A stretch of DNA of 64,000 nucleotides from Nocardioides terrigena (GTDB lineage Bacteria > Actinomycetota > Actinomycetes > Propionibacteriales > Nocardioidaceae): the NCBI RefSeq assembly GCF_003047265.1, contig NZ_PZYY01000005.1, forward strand, positions 1 to 64,000, given 5' to 3'. Below are positions 17,569 through 27,008 of the stretch, in pieces. The position numbers were made by a program, and so were the translations under genes. Numbering within the stretch: position 1 is the stretch's first letter; each line of letters starts with the position of its first letter. Under the pieces are notes generated by a model. The model ran no database searches. It was given only the letters and a program-made list of their open reading frames with translations, and was not told the origin of the DNA.

Positions 17569-18678
17569 ATGGGAGAGGGAGTCGTACCGCTCGTCGAGGT
17601 CGACCAGTCCGGCCACGCCGAGCGACCGTGGGTCGTCGAGGCGATCCGGCGGCTCAAGGCCGACCAGCAGCGCTCGGCCGACACGCACCTGCACGCGGTG
17701 CGGATGCCGGCGTTCGACGACGTCGACCTCTACCTCAAGGACGAGTCGACGCACCCGACCGGATCGCTCAAGCACCGGCTGGCGCGCTCGCTGTTCCTCT
17801 ACGGCCTGTGCAGCGGGCTGATCCAGGAGGGCACCCACGTCGTCGAGGCGTCGTCCGGCTCGACGGCGGTGAGCGAGGCGTTCTTCGCGCACCTCCTCGG
17901 GCTGCCGTTCACCGCCGTGATGGCGCGCACGACCTCGCCGTCCAAGATCGCGCTGATCGAGCGCGAGGGGGGTCGGTGCGTGCTCGTCGACGACCCCGCC
18001 TCGGTGTACGACGTCGCGCGCCGGCTCGCCGACGAGTGCGGCGGGCACTACCTCGACCAGTTCACCTACGCCGAGCGGGCCACCGACTGGCGCGGCAACA
18101 ACAACATCGCCGAGTCGATCTTCGACCAGCTGTCGATGGAGCGCTTCCCCGAGCCGACCTGGGTGGTCGTCGGGGCCGGCACCGGGGGCACGTCGGCCAC
18201 CATCGGGCGCTTCGTCCGCTACCGCGGGCTGTCGACCCGGCTGTGCGTCGTCGACCCGGAGAACTCCGCCTTCCTCGCCGCCTTCCGCGACCCGGGCTGC
18301 GGTGAGACGACGTGCGGGTCGCGCATCGAGGGCATCGGCCGGCCGCGCGCCGAGCCGTCGTTCCTGCCCGACCTCGTCGACCGGATGATCCAGGTCCCGG
18401 ACGCGGCGTCCGTCGCCGCGGTGCACTTCCTGCGGGCCCGCATCGGCCAGCTCGCCGGGCCGTCGACGGGCACCGCGCTGTACGCCGCGACCAAGCTGGC
18501 CTGCGACATGCGGGCCGCCGGGGAGGCGGGCTCGATCGTCACGCTGCTGTGCGACGACGGGGTCCGCTACCTCGAGACCTACTTCTCGGACGCCTGGGTG
18601 GCGGCGCAGGGCTGGGACCTGACGCCGTACCTCGAGGTCCTCACCCGGGCCTGGGACGACGGGGTGTGGACGGGCTGA
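17569..18678 (+). CDS. PLP-dependent cysteine synthase-like protein
   Basis: The 369-residue fold-type II PLP enzyme resembles the cysteine synthase/cystathionine beta-synthase family. The Schiff-base Lys is in HPTGSLKHR (about residue 67), the substrate loop is [11 protein letters not shown], and the phosphate-binding loop is [14 protein letters not shown] sub-branch of actinobacterial proteins with exactly this layout is annotated as PLP-dependent cysteine synthase family, but the reaction has not been shown here. The start ATG at 17569 lies very close to the divergent nitroreductase start, so the two promoters overlap. After its stop, 18679-18783 holds no gene and no clear hairpin. Confidence 0.85.
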   Translation: MGEGVVPLVEVDQSGHAERPWVVEAIRRLKADQQRSADTHLHAVRMPAFDDVDLYLKDESTHPTGSLKHRLARSLFLYGLCSGLIQEGTHVVEASSGSTAVSEAFFAHLLGLPFTAVMARTTSPSKIALIEREGGRCVLVDDPASVYDVARRLADECGGHYLDQFTYAERATDWRGNNNIAESIFDQLSMERFPEPTWVVVGAGTGGTSATIGRFVRYRGLSTRLCVVDPENSAFLAAFRDPGCGETTCGSRIEGIGRPRAEPSFLPDLVDRMIQVPDAASVAAVHFLRARIGQLAGPSTGTALYAATKLACDMRAAGEAGSIVTLLCDDGVRYLETYFSDAWVAAQGWDLTPYLEVLTRAWDDGVWTG

Positions 18679-18783
18679 GTCGCCCCTCCGTCGGTCGGGT
18701 GCCGGTCGTTCCGGTCTGGGATCCGAGACATCCGTACGGCGCGTGTCGTTGACCGGGGGACCGGCGACCGGTGGACTCGCCCC

Positions 18784-20097
18784 ATGACGTTCGAGGGGAT
18801 GTGGCACGACCTGGCCCCGGTGGGCCGGTCGGCGTCGTCGGGGGGCTACTTCCGCCAACCGTGGACGACGGCCGAGTCGGAGCTGCGCGCGTGGTTCACC
18901 GAGGCCGCGCTGTCCCGCGGGCTCGAGCTGGAGACCGACGCGATGGGCAACCAGGTGGCGTGGTGGCGTCCTGCGGGGACGTCTGCCGGGGCGTCCGTCG
19001 GGTCCGCTGCCGTGGCGTCTGCTGGGGTAGTCCCCGACGAACGGACCCCGGGATCGGCCGCGGAGGGGTCCGATCGTCACGGACTACCCCGACAAGGCAT
19101 CCTCACCGGCTCGCACCTCGACTCCGTCCTGGACGGCGGGGCGTACGACGGCCCGCTGGGCGTGGTCTCCGCGCTCGCGGCGGTAGACCTGATGCGGGAG
19201 CGGGGCGTCGTACCGTCCCGGCCCATCGGGGTCTCGGTCTTCACCGAGGAGGAGGGCTCCCGCTTCGGGCTGGCCTGCCTCGGGTCGCGGCTGGCGACCG
19301 GTACGACGACCTGGGCCGACGCCCGCGAGCGCCGCGACCGCGACGGGGTGGCGCTGCCTGACGCGTTGGCCTCCGCGGGGCTCGACGTCGGGTCGCTGGA
19401 GGGCGGCGGCGGGCTGGTCGACCTCTCCGAGGTCGGCTGCTTCGTCGAGCTGCACGTGGAACAGGGCCGCGACCTGGTCGACCGGGACATCGCGGTGGGC
19501 GTGGCCAGCGAGATCTGGCCCCACGGTCGCTACCGCTTCGACTTCACCGGCGAGGCCAACCACGCCGGCACGACCCGGATGGAGGACCGCCGGGACCCGA
19601 TGCTGACCTACGCCATGACCGCGCTGGCCGCCAACAAGCAGGCCCGGCTGGCCGGGCAGCGGGCCACCTTCGGCCGGCTCGAGGTCGCCCCCAACGGCAC
19701 GAACGCCGTCCCGTCGCGGGTCACCGCCTGGCTCGACGCGCGGTGCTCGTCCGACGAGGCGCTCGCCGACCTGGTCGCGGCGATCTCGCGGCAAGGGGCG
19801 GAGCGCGCGGAGCGCGACGGCACCGGGCTGGTCGTGACCGCGGAGTCGGTGTCGGGGCAGGTCGCGTTCGACCCGGCGCTGGCCGCACGACTCGCCGCGG
19901 TGGGCGGGTGGCCGGTCATCCCGACCCAGGCCGGGCACGACGCGGGAATCCTCTCCGCGGCGGGGATCCCGAGTGCCATGCTCTTCGTGCGCAACCCGAC
20001 CGGGGTGTCGCACTCACCCGACGAGTCCGCCGAGACCGCCGACTGCCTGGCCGGGGTCGAGGCGCTGGCCGACACCCTCACGGAGCTGGCGCGATGA
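18784..20097 (+). CDS. M20 family amidohydrolase (allantoate/N-carbamoyl amidohydrolase-like) of the histidine operon, carrying a palindromic insert
   Basis: The 437-residue two-metal amidohydrolase has family motifs GSHLDSV, GGAYDGPLG, TEEEGSRFG, ELHVEQG and, near the end, HDAG. Members cleave N-carbamoyl, allantoate or similar amide bonds. It is the first gene of a unit with hutF and hutI, linked by an ATGA overlap, and no hutG deformylase is present, so it may hydrolyse N-formylglutamate to glutamate and formate (inference). Residues about 81-103 are encoded by a 67-bp repeat and, with the Ala/Ser-rich stretch before it, form a roughly 40-residue insertion just before the first metal motif. 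The insert does not break the frame. Confidence 0.88.
   Translation: MTFEGMWHDLAPVGRSASSGGYFRQPWTTAESELRAWFTEAALSRGLELETDAMGNQVAWWRPAGTSAGASVGSAAVASAGVVPDERTPGSAAEGSDRHGLPRQGILTGSHLDSVLDGGAYDGPLGVVSALAAVDLMRERGVVPSRPIGVSVFTEEEGSRFGLACLGSRLATGTTTWADARERRDRDGVALPDALASAGLDVGSLEGGGGLVDLSEVGCFVELHVEQGRDLVDRDIAVGVASEIWPHGRYRFDFTGEANHAGTTRMEDRRDPMLTYAMTALAANKQARLAGQRATFGRLEVAPNGTNAVPSRVTAWLDARCSSDEALADLVAAISRQGAERAERDGTGLVVTAESVSGQVAFDPALAARLAAVGGWPVIPTQAGHDAGILSAAGIPSAMLFVRNPTGVSHSPDESAETADCLAGVEALADTLTELAR
19024..19090. repeat. 67-bp palindromic element, copy D, in frame within a coding sequence
   Basis: The arms are GGGGTAGTCCCCGACGAACG... and its near-complement ending ACGGACTACCCC, around a loop rich in CGGCCGCGG. 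It lies wholly inside the amidohydrolase gene and is read as GVVPDERTPGSAAEGSDRHG followed by LP(R), without stop codons. The same element is non-coding at its other sites. Confidence 0.9.
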
Positions 20098-21431
20098 CGA
20101 CGACGACCTACCTGCTCGAGCACGCGTGGGTCGGCGGACGCGTGGAGCCGGGTGTCGTGGTCGACGTCGAGGACGGCGTCATCACCGCCGTGACCCTCCG
20201 GGACCGGTCGTCGTCGCCCGATCGTGAGCCCCGGCCGCTCCAGCCCGACCACGTGCTCCTCGGCCTCACGATCCCGGGCCTGGCCAACTGCCACAGCCAC
20301 GCCTTCCACCGGGCCCTGCGGGGGCGCACCCAGCGGGGCCGCGGCACCTTCTGGACGTGGCGCGACCAGATGTACGTCGTCGCCGGGCGGCTCGACCCGG
20401 ACTCCTACTTCGAGCTGGCGCGGGCGACGTACCGCGAGATGGTGGCCGCCGGCATCACCGCCGTCGGGGAGTTCCACTACCTCCACCACCAGCAAGACGG
20501 CTCGGCGTACGCCGATGCCAACGCCATGGGGCACGCCCTGCTCGAGGCGGCCCGCGAGGCCGGGATCCGGATCACGCTGCTCGACACGCTCTACCTGTCC
20601 GGCGGCTTCGGCAAGGCGCCCCAGGGCGTGCAGGCCCGGTACAGCGACGGCAGCGCGCAGGCCTGGGAGGACCGGGTCGCCGCGATCGACGCCGGTCCCG
20701 GTGCCCGCGTCGGGGCGGCGCTGCACTCGGTGCGGGCCGTGCCGCGGGACGCGCTCGAGCACGTCGCGCGCTCCCAGCAGGACGTGCTGCACGTGCACCT
20801 GTCGGAGCAGGTCGCCGAGAACGAGGCCTGCCAGGAGGCGTACGGCGTCACGCCGACCCGGCTGCTCGCCGCCCACGGGCTGCTCCGGCCGACCACCACG
20901 CTCGTGCACGCGACCCACCTGACCGCGGCCGACATCGCGCTGATCGGCGAGGCCAACGCCTACGTCGACTTCTGCCCGACCACCGAGCGCGACCTTGGCG
21001 ACGGGGTCGGCCCGAGCCGTCGCCTCGCGGACGCCGGCGCCCGGTTGACCTTGGGCTCCGACAGCCACGCGGTGATCGACCTCTTCGAGGAGATGCGCGC
21101 GGTCGAGCTCGACGAGCGGCTCGCGACCATGCGCCGCGGGCACTGGTCGGCCGCCGAGCTGCTCACCGCCGCGACCGCGTCCGGCCACGCCAGCCTCGGG
21201 TGGCCGGACGCGGGCTCGATCGCCGTCGGCCAGCGCGCGGACCTGGTCACCCTCGACCTCGCCTCGCCGCGTACCGCCGGGGCGGGCACCGACGAGCACG
21301 CGGTGGTGTTCGCCGCGAGCGCGGGCGACGTCCTGCAGGTGGTCGCCGACGGGGAGCTGGTCCACACTCGCGACCAGGTGGTCGAGATCGGTCGCGAGCT
21401 CGACCGGGTGATCAAGGCGGTGCACGGATGA
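20094..21431 (+). CDS. hutF: Formimidoylglutamate deiminase
   Basis: The 445-residue amidohydrolase-superfamily enzyme deaminates N-formimidoyl-L-glutamate to N-formyl-L-glutamate and ammonia in histidine degradation. Metal and active-site motifs are [11 protein letters not shown] (about residues 61-71), [21 protein letters not shown] and GSDSHAVID. The length is that of HutF enzymes, and the signature FHRALRG with the WTWRDQMY loop is specific for this branch. The ATG overlaps the stop of the upstream M20 gene, and the hutI start overlaps its own stop, giving a tight three-gene unit. HutH and HutU are not in the window. Confidence 0.93.
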   Translation: MTTTTYLLEHAWVGGRVEPGVVVDVEDGVITAVTLRDRSSSPDREPRPLQPDHVLLGLTIPGLANCHSHAFHRALRGRTQRGRGTFWTWRDQMYVVAGRLDPDSYFELARATYREMVAAGITAVGEFHYLHHQQDGSAYADANAMGHALLEAAREAGIRITLLDTLYLSGGFGKAPQGVQARYSDGSAQAWEDRVAAIDAGPGARVGAALHSVRAVPRDALEHVARSQQDVLHVHLSEQVAENEACQEAYGVTPTRLLAAHGLLRPTTTLVHATHLTAADIALIGEANAYVDFCPTTERDLGDGVGPSRRLADAGARLTLGSDSHAVIDLFEEMRAVELDERLATMRRGHWSAAELLTAATASGHASLGWPDAGSIAVGQRADLVTLDLASPRTAGAGTDEHAVVFAASAGDVLQVVADGELVHTRDQVVEIGRELDRVIKAVHG

Positions 21432-22594
21432 GCGTGCTCCTCACCGGCATCGGTGAGCTCACCACCAACGATCCGACGCGCGACGGCCTGCTCGGGCTCG
21501 TCGAGGACGCCGCCGTCGTGGTCGAGGGCAGCACGATCGCGTGGGTCGGCCCGGCCGCCGAGGCGCCCGCTGCCGACACGGCGTACGACGCCGGCGGGCG
21601 CGCCGTCGTGCCGGGCTGGGTGGACAGCCACAGCCACCTCGTCTTCGCGGGGGACCGCGCGCAGGAGTTCGCCGCCCGGATGACCGGGACGCCCTACTCC
21701 GCGGGCGGGATCCGCACCACCGTCGCGGCCACCCGCGCGGCCACCGACGAAAAGCTCACCTCACACGTCGCCCGGCTCGTCGCCGAGATGCGGGCTCAAG
21801 GCACCACCACCATCGAGATCAAGAGTGGATACGGACTCTCCGTCCACGACGAGGCGCGGTCGCTCGCCGTGGCCCGTCAGTTCACGGACGAGACGACCTT
21901 CCTCGGTGCCCACGTCGTGCCGAGCGGCACCACCCCCGCCGACTACGTCGAGCTGGTCACCGGCCCGATGCTGAAGGCCGCGGCCCCCCATGCGCGCTGG
22001 ATCGACGTCTTCTGCGAGGACGGCGCCTTCGACGTCGACCAGGCACGCACGATCCTGGCAGCGGGCACCGACAACGGCCTGCGCGGCCGGCTGCACGCCA
22101 ACCAGCTGACCTACGGCGGTGGCGTCCAGCTGGCCGCCGAGCTGGGCCTGGTCGCGGTCGACCACTGCACCTACCTGTCCGACGACGACGTCAGCGCGCT
22201 CGCCGACTCCGGCACCATCGCGACGCTGCTGCCGGGGGTCGAGTTCTCGACCCGGCACCCGTACGTCGACGCCCGCCGCCTCCTCGACGCCGGCGTGCGG
22301 GTCGCGCTGGCCAGCGACTGCAACCCGGGCTCGTGCTTCACCTCGTCGATGGCCTTCTGCATCGCGCTGGCCGTGCGGGACATGGGGATGAGCCCGGCCG
22401 AGGCGGTGCACGCCGCCACGGCCACGGGCGCGTCCGCGCTCGACCGCGACGACGTCGGCGTCCTGGCCGTCGGCAAGCGCGCCGACCTCGTCCTCCTCGA
22501 CGCCCCGTCGTACGTCCACCTCGCCTACCGCCCGGGCGTCCCGCTCGTCGCCAGCGTCTGGCAGGGCGGGCGGCCGGTCGTACCCGTCGCCTGA
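21428..22594 (+). CDS. hutI: Imidazolonepropionase
   Basis: The 388-residue metal-dependent amidohydrolase opens imidazolone-5-propionate to N-formimidoyl-L-glutamate, the substrate of HutF next door. Key motifs are [14 protein letters not shown] (metal histidines), [10 protein letters not shown] (substrate-binding Tyr and Gly pattern specific for HutI), [16 protein letters not shown] and ASDCNPGSC. The ATG overlaps the hutF stop. A long hairpin eight bases past its stop probably ends the operon. No regulator gene of the HutC type lies nearby. Confidence 0.94.
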   Translation: MSVLLTGIGELTTNDPTRDGLLGLVEDAAVVVEGSTIAWVGPAAEAPAADTAYDAGGRAVVPGWVDSHSHLVFAGDRAQEFAARMTGTPYSAGGIRTTVAATRAATDEKLTSHVARLVAEMRAQGTTTIEIKSGYGLSVHDEARSLAVARQFTDETTFLGAHVVPSGTTPADYVELVTGPMLKAAAPHARWIDVFCEDGAFDVDQARTILAAGTDNGLRGRLHANQLTYGGGVQLAAELGLVAVDHCTYLSDDDVSALADSGTIATLLPGVEFSTRHPYVDARRLLDAGVRVALASDCNPGSCFTSSMAFCIALAVRDMGMSPAEAVHAATATGASALDRDDVGVLAVGKRADLVLLDAPSYVHLAYRPGVPLVASVWQGGRPVVPVA

Positions 22595-22601
22595 TCGCTC
22601 G

Positions 22602-22653
22602 CGGGGAACGAGACCGGCCCCGCCGGCGCCGGTCGGGCCGATCTGGTTCCCCG
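22602..22653 (+). terminator. Probable transcription terminator of the hut operon
   Basis: CGGGGAAC pairs with GTTCCCCG, and inside it AGA/TCT and CGGCCC/GGGCCG pair, with two single mismatches and a 14-nt GC-rich tip. It begins eight bases after the hutI stop and has no U-run, as is usual in high-GC actinobacteria. Confidence 0.65.
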
Positions 22654-22684
22654 GGCGGCTCCGCAGGGCCTCGCGCGCGCATGC

Positions 22685-22943
22685 GACCTGCGGTACCCAC
22701 GACCGCAGGTCGCAGTGCCTGCCGGGCCTCGCGCGCGTATGCGACCTGCGGTACCCACGACCGCAGGTCGCAGTGCCTGCCGGGCCTCGCGCGCGTATGC
22801 GACCTGCGGTACCCACGACCGCAGGTCGCAGTGCCTGCCGGGCCTCGCGCGCGTATGCGACCTGCGGTACCCACGACCGCAGGTCGCAGTGCCTGCCGGG
22901 CCTCGCGCGCGTATGCGACCTGCGGTACCCACGACCGCAGGTC
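22685..22943. repeat. Tandem array of five 27-nt palindromes at 58-bp period
   Basis: Copies start at 22685, 22743, 22801, 22859 and 22917. Each has the stem GACCTGCGGT / ACCGCAGGTC around the loop ACCCACG, extended by TGC/GCA to 13 bp. The 31-bp spacers are almost identical (GCAGTGCCTGCCGGG then CCTCGCGCGCGTATGC), so the true unit is a 58-bp tandem repeat. The array fills the 400-base gap between hutI and the CHAT gene. Reading frames through it on both strands are repeat artefacts, because 58 is not a multiple of three and they change frame at each unit. Confidence 0.95.
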
Positions 22944-22993
22944 GCAGTGCTCGCCGGGGCCGTCGCAGCAGTCCCGGGACGCCGTACGACGGC

Positions 22994-25552
22994 TCAGGCC
23001 GCGCCGAGCGCCACGAAGGACACCGCGGTGGCCAGCCGCACGGGGTCCTCGCCCGCTGCGAGACGCGCCCGGCTCAGGGCCTCGTCGAGGCGCTCGCCGG
23101 CGACGAGCCCGGCATGGAGGTCGAGCATCACCTGGACGGTGGCCGCGTCGTCGACGTCGATGAGCGAGGCGACGACCCCGGCGGTCCCCTGGCCGAGCAG
23201 CGCCGCCGCGAAGCCGATGACGTCGTGTCCGCCGACCTCGGCCAACGCGCCCGACCGGCAGGCGGGCAGCACGATCCGGTGCGGCGGGTGCCCGAGCCGG
23301 TGCACGTCGTCGACGGTCATCGCCCCGTCGGCGAGGTGGAGGCTGGAGAACATCGGCGTCTCCGGGCGGAACGAGCCGTGCGCGGCGATGTGCCCCAGTG
23401 CTGCCCCGTCGAGCGCGGCGAGGGCGGCGGCCACGGTCGCGTCGTCGGAGGCGAGCAGCGAGGCCCCCGCGTGCATCCGCGCGATCGGCGCGACCTCGGC
23501 GCCCCCGGTCGGCAGGTCCGGTCCCACCACGAGCACGGCCCGCGTCGAGCGCGGCCGGGCCGCGTGCGCGCGCACCCAGGCGGTCGCCGACGGGGTGAGG
23601 GCCACCGGTCGGGAGCGCAACGACGGCAGGAGGGTCCACGGCGCGGCGAGCAGGGCGGCGGGCGGTGAGACCACCACGGCACGTCCCGCGGGCAGCAGGC
23701 GTACGACGTCCCCGAGCAGGGCCGACTCGAGCCGGATGCCAAGCCGGGCGAGATCGACCGGGCGGCCGCGGGTCGCGGTGCGCAGCCCGTAGAGGGCTGC
23801 GTCGAGGGCCTTGGCGGCCGTCGAGGCGGGTCCCACGCTCACGGTCCGCCACCGGCCGTCGCGGACGACCACCGCGTGCAGCGTGCCGTCGACGTCGACC
23901 AGCTGCACGAGTACCCGGTCCGCGAGGGCCTCGACCAGCGAGGTGTCCGACGCCGAGGCGTCCCGGCCGCCCGCCCCCGGCGTCGCCGCCCACGCCAGCC
24001 GCACGGTCCGCTCGTGCTGCGCCCGCTCGCGCACGAGCGCCTGCAGCTCCACGTGGTCCTCCTCCTCGGCGATCCGGTGGGACAGGCCACGGATGGTCGC
24101 GAGCAGCCCGTCGATGGTCGGGTCCTGGGGTGCCGGCACCGGCTCGCTCAGGGAGGCCGCGCGCGCCCGGTCGCTCCACCGCACCAGCGCCCGCGGGCCC
24201 CGCGGCAGCGCGTGCCGGACGGCGAGCGCCGCGAGGTCCGAGCCGTGCAGGGCCGTCAGGGCGCGGAGCTCGGGACTACCGAGGGTGGCCCGATGCTCGG
24301 CGAGCGCGTCGAGCCCGCGCCCGACGGCGTCGAGCACGCGTGGGCGTCCGTCCACCTCGAGCTCGAGCGCCCGGGCCAGCCAGGCGGTGGTGCGGCTGAG
24401 CGGGCTGCCGCGACGGCGGCCGGCGGCGGCCCGGGAGAGGTACGCCGATGCGGCCGCCGGGTCGCTCCTTGCGAGCTCCCGACCCGCCAGCAGGTGGGCT
24501 AGCACGGCGTCCTCGGTCGGGTCGTCCGCCAGCGAGTCGGCCAGGGCCACCGCGGCCCGGCGTGATCCGCGGCCGAGCTCGATCCGGGCCTGCAGGGCGA
24601 CCAGGTCAGCGCGGGTGCACCACCACGCCCTCTCCTGTCGGAGGAACAGGCGCCGGGCGGCCCGGGCGTCCTCCAGCGCCAGGTCGGCCTGGCCGGCCCC
24701 GAGTCGAGCCGCGGCCCGCATCACCAGCAGCTCGGCCCGGGCCCGGGGGCGGCTCTGGGCCCAGGTGGGCGCGGACTCGATGACGTCGACCGCCTCGACC
24801 GCCAGCCCGGCCACGAGCAGGATCCTGGCCCGGTCGAGGGTCAGCTCGAGGTGCGGGTCTCCCAGGTCGGCGTACGCGGAGGCGAGCTCCGTCAGGGCGG
24901 ACAGGGCGGCCGGGACGTCACCCTGGAAGAAGCGGATGAGGGCGAGGTTGTGACGGATGTCGAGCACCTCGAACGGCTGGTCGCCGGGCAGGAAGAGGGA
25001 CTCCGCCTCGCGCAGGTCTCGCGTGGCGTCCGCGAACTCTCCGCGCAGGATCTTCGCGAAGGCCCGCAGGTTGAGCGCCCGCGCCTCCCACAGCCGGTCC
25101 CCCGAGCGGCGGAAGCCGCGCACGGCGTCCTGGAGGTCGGCCAACGCGCGGTCGTGGTGCCCGGCCATGGTCAGCACGTTGGCCCGACGCATCTGCGCCT
25201 TGGGCCGCACCGTCCCGCGGGCCGTCGCCCCGGAGACCGCCGCGTCCAGCTCGCGGAGTCCCGCGGCGGTCCGGCCCGCCACGGCGAGCGTGCCGCCCAG
25301 GGAGGCCCGCACGTCCGCGACCCGGTCCGCGTCGGGCGTCCGCCCCGCGAGCCTCCGCGCGACACGGAGGTGCGTGAGGGCGCGGTCGACCTCGCCGCGC
25401 TCGCGCAGCACGATGCCCAGCGCCTGGTGGGCATATGAGAGACCTGTGGCATCGGCGTCGTCGTTCGCGATCACCGCGGTCGCGAGCGACCACGCCTCGT
25501 CGGGGTCTGCGATGGCGAGCGCCAGCAGCTCGTCACCGGTCTGGTCCGGCAC
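22994..25552 (-). CDS. TPR-CHAT domain protein (caspase-like protease)
   Basis: The 852-residue cytoplasmic protein has an N-terminal two thirds of helical tetratricopeptide-like repeats (for example LSYAHQALGIVLRERGEVDRALTHL), usually a sensor or scaffold. The C-terminal CHAT domain (about 540-852) has the caspase-type dyad intact: His725 in GHIAAHGSF and Cys765 in LPACRSG. A ribosome site AGGAGGGG lies seven bases before the GTG at 25552, which I therefore prefer over the GTG 18 bases upstream. It is divergent from an intracellular subtilase gene with a 104-base shared promoter region. CHAT proteins often act in regulated proteolysis, cell death or defence, and the target here is unknown. 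Confidence 0.88.
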   Translation of the reverse strand: MPDQTGDELLALAIADPDEAWSLATAVIANDDADATGLSYAHQALGIVLRERGEVDRALTHLRVARRLAGRTPDADRVADVRASLGGTLAVAGRTAAGLRELDAAVSGATARGTVRPKAQMRRANVLTMAGHHDRALADLQDAVRGFRRSGDRLWEARALNLRAFAKILRGEFADATRDLREAESLFLPGDQPFEVLDIRHNLALIRFFQGDVPAALSALTELASAYADLGDPHLELTLDRARILLVAGLAVEAVDVIESAPTWAQSRPRARAELLVMRAAARLGAGQADLALEDARAARRLFLRQERAWWCTRADLVALQARIELGRGSRRAAVALADSLADDPTEDAVLAHLLAGRELARSDPAAASAYLSRAAAGRRRGSPLSRTTAWLARALELEVDGRPRVLDAVGRGLDALAEHRATLGSPELRALTALHGSDLAALAVRHALPRGPRALVRWSDRARAASLSEPVPAPQDPTIDGLLATIRGLSHRIAEEEDHVELQALVRERAQHERTVRLAWAATPGAGGRDASASDTSLVEALADRVLVQLVDVDGTLHAVVVRDGRWRTVSVGPASTAAKALDAALYGLRTATRGRPVDLARLGIRLESALLGDVVRLLPAGRAVVVSPPAALLAAPWTLLPSLRSRPVALTPSATAWVRAHAARPRSTRAVLVVGPDLPTGGAEVAPIARMHAGASLLASDDATVAAALAALDGAALGHIAAHGSFRPETPMFSSLHLADGAMTVDDVHRLGHPPHRIVLPACRSGALAEVGGHDVIGFAAALLGQGTAGVVASLIDVDDAATVQVMLDLHAGLVAGERLDEALSRARLAAGEDPVRLATAVSFVALGAA

Positions 25553-25656
25553 CGTCGCACCCCTCCTCACCGACGCCTCGGATCGCTATCGTCTGGCGGA
25601 GGTGCCACCGGTCCGGTCGCACCCCAGTCTCATCCAAGCCCATCGGGGGAGCGACC

Positions 25657-26946
25657 ATGACGACTTCGAGTTCCGACGGACCGGACGGCGCACCCGTCCC
25701 CGGCAAGGACCCCCAGGGCGAGGAGCGGGACCGCCTCCAGGAAGCGGTCCTCCGCGAGCAGGTCGCCTACCTCATCAAGGCGATGGGTGGCCCCGAGTAC
25801 GCCGCCGCCGTCTGGTCCGAGGACGGCCGCCGCATCGAGTACCTGTACCGCCCGGACTACGTCCTCGCCCGCGACGAGCACTGGCGCGACGTGGCGGACC
25901 TGCTCGGCGCCGAGCGCCTGGACGACGAGCGGTCGCAGCGCCAGCGGGGACTGACCGTGCTGCGGGTCACCACGGACGACACCACGACGGTTCCCGACAT
26001 CCTGGCGCGGGTGGACCGCGAGCTCGGGGTCGGCAAGGCCACGCCCGACCACATCATGTTCGTCACGGGTCCTGGCCGGCTGTGCCCGGCCGTCGAGCCG
26101 GAGGAGCCCGGCGCGGACCCCGCGCCGTACCCCGGCATCACCACTGACCTCGGTGCCGGAACCGAGGTGTTCGTCTCCGTCGTGGACACCGGCTGGTGGC
26201 CGCCGTGCGGCACCGACCCCGCCACCCCGTGGCTCGCCGGCGTGGACGGCGACCCCGAGACCATCGATCTCGACAACATCCACCCGTACGCCGGGCACGG
26301 GACGTTCATCGCCGGCGTCGTCCGCACCCAGGCCCCCGCGGCGAGGATCCGGGTGGAGGGCTTCCTGCCGACCGGTGGTGCCGCCTACGAGTCCGACATG
26401 GTCGTCCAGCTCGGCGAGGCACTCGAGCACTCCCCGGACATCATCTCGCTGTCCGCGGGCTGCCCCACGCGCGGCGAGGTGCCGCTGCTCAGCTTCGAGG
26501 TGTTCTGGGAGCAGCGCCTGCGCCACCAGAAGGGCACCGTCCTGGTGGCGGCGGCCGGCAACGACGGGCACCGCAAGCCGTTCTGGCCGGCGGCCTTCCC
26601 GTGGGCCGTCTCGGTCGGGGCCATCGACCGGGACGGCGAGCGCGCCGACTACTCCAACTTCGGCAGCTGGGTGGACGTCTACGCCCTCGGCACCGGGCTG
26701 GTCAACGCCTACCCGACCGGCACCTTCTACTGCCACGAGCCGCCGCACGTCGGGGAGAAGCGCGAGTTCACCGGGATCGCCCGGTGGAGCGGTACGTCGT
26801 TCTCGACGCCGCTGGTGAGCGGGCTCATCGCCGCGCGCATGAGTCAGCACGGGATCAGCGCCCGCAAGGCCGCCGATCAGCTGCTCGTCGAGGCCGCCGC
26901 GGCGGGTCGTCGGGGAGTCGGTCCGATCCTCTACCCGGCGAACTGA
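25657..26946 (+). CDS. Intracellular S8 family (subtilisin-like) serine protease
   Basis: The 429-residue protein has no signal peptide. Residues 1-165 form a charged N-terminal domain of unknown type (QVAYLIKAMGGPEYAAAVW, then a YLYRPDYVL strand). The subtilase domain has the full catalytic set: Asp177 in VVDTG, His214 in GHGTF, oxyanion Asn302 in AAAGNDG and Ser381 in GTSFSTP. Because it lacks an export signal, it should act in the cytoplasm on specific proteins. The ATG at 25657 follows CGGGGGA by five to six bases. Its neighbours are a CHAT protease gene (divergent) and a small protein/sigma factor pair (convergent), which makes a proteolytic signalling cascade plausible. Confidence 0.9.
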   Translation: MTTSSSDGPDGAPVPGKDPQGEERDRLQEAVLREQVAYLIKAMGGPEYAAAVWSEDGRRIEYLYRPDYVLARDEHWRDVADLLGAERLDDERSQRQRGLTVLRVTTDDTTTVPDILARVDRELGVGKATPDHIMFVTGPGRLCPAVEPEEPGADPAPYPGITTDLGAGTEVFVSVVDTGWWPPCGTDPATPWLAGVDGDPETIDLDNIHPYAGHGTFIAGVVRTQAPAARIRVEGFLPTGGAAYESDMVVQLGEALEHSPDIISLSAGCPTRGEVPLLSFEVFWEQRLRHQKGTVLVAAAGNDGHRKPFWPAAFPWAVSVGAIDRDGERADYSNFGSWVDVYALGTGLVNAYPTGTFYCHEPPHVGEKREFTGIARWSGTSFSTPLVSGLIAARMSQHGISARKAADQLLVEAAAAGRRGVGPILYPAN

Positions 26947-26955
26947 GTCGGACGG

Positions 26956-26988
26956 GGTTTCGAGGCTCGCTCCGCTCGCACCTCAACC
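26956..26988. repeat. REP-like imperfect inverted repeat between convergent genes
   Basis: GGTTTCGAGG and CCTCAACC form imperfect arms around CTCGCTCCGCTCGCA. It sits in the 62-base gap between two converging genes, so it may serve as a two-way terminator. From memory, very similar sequences are scattered between genes in Nocardioides genomes, which I could not check. Confidence 0.45.
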
Positions 26989-27008
26989 AGCGAGGGCGGT
27001 GACCGCCG

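Noticed and set aside
22685..22943. CRISPR-like array
   Set aside because: The palindromes are regularly spaced, but the spacers are nearly identical and no cas genes are in the window. It is a 58-bp tandem repeat, not a CRISPR.
22525..23163. Proteins with repeated MRPAVPTTAGRSAC-like segments on both strands
   Set aside because: These frames are read through the palindrome array, change frame at each unit and have no ribosome sites. They are artefacts of the repeats.
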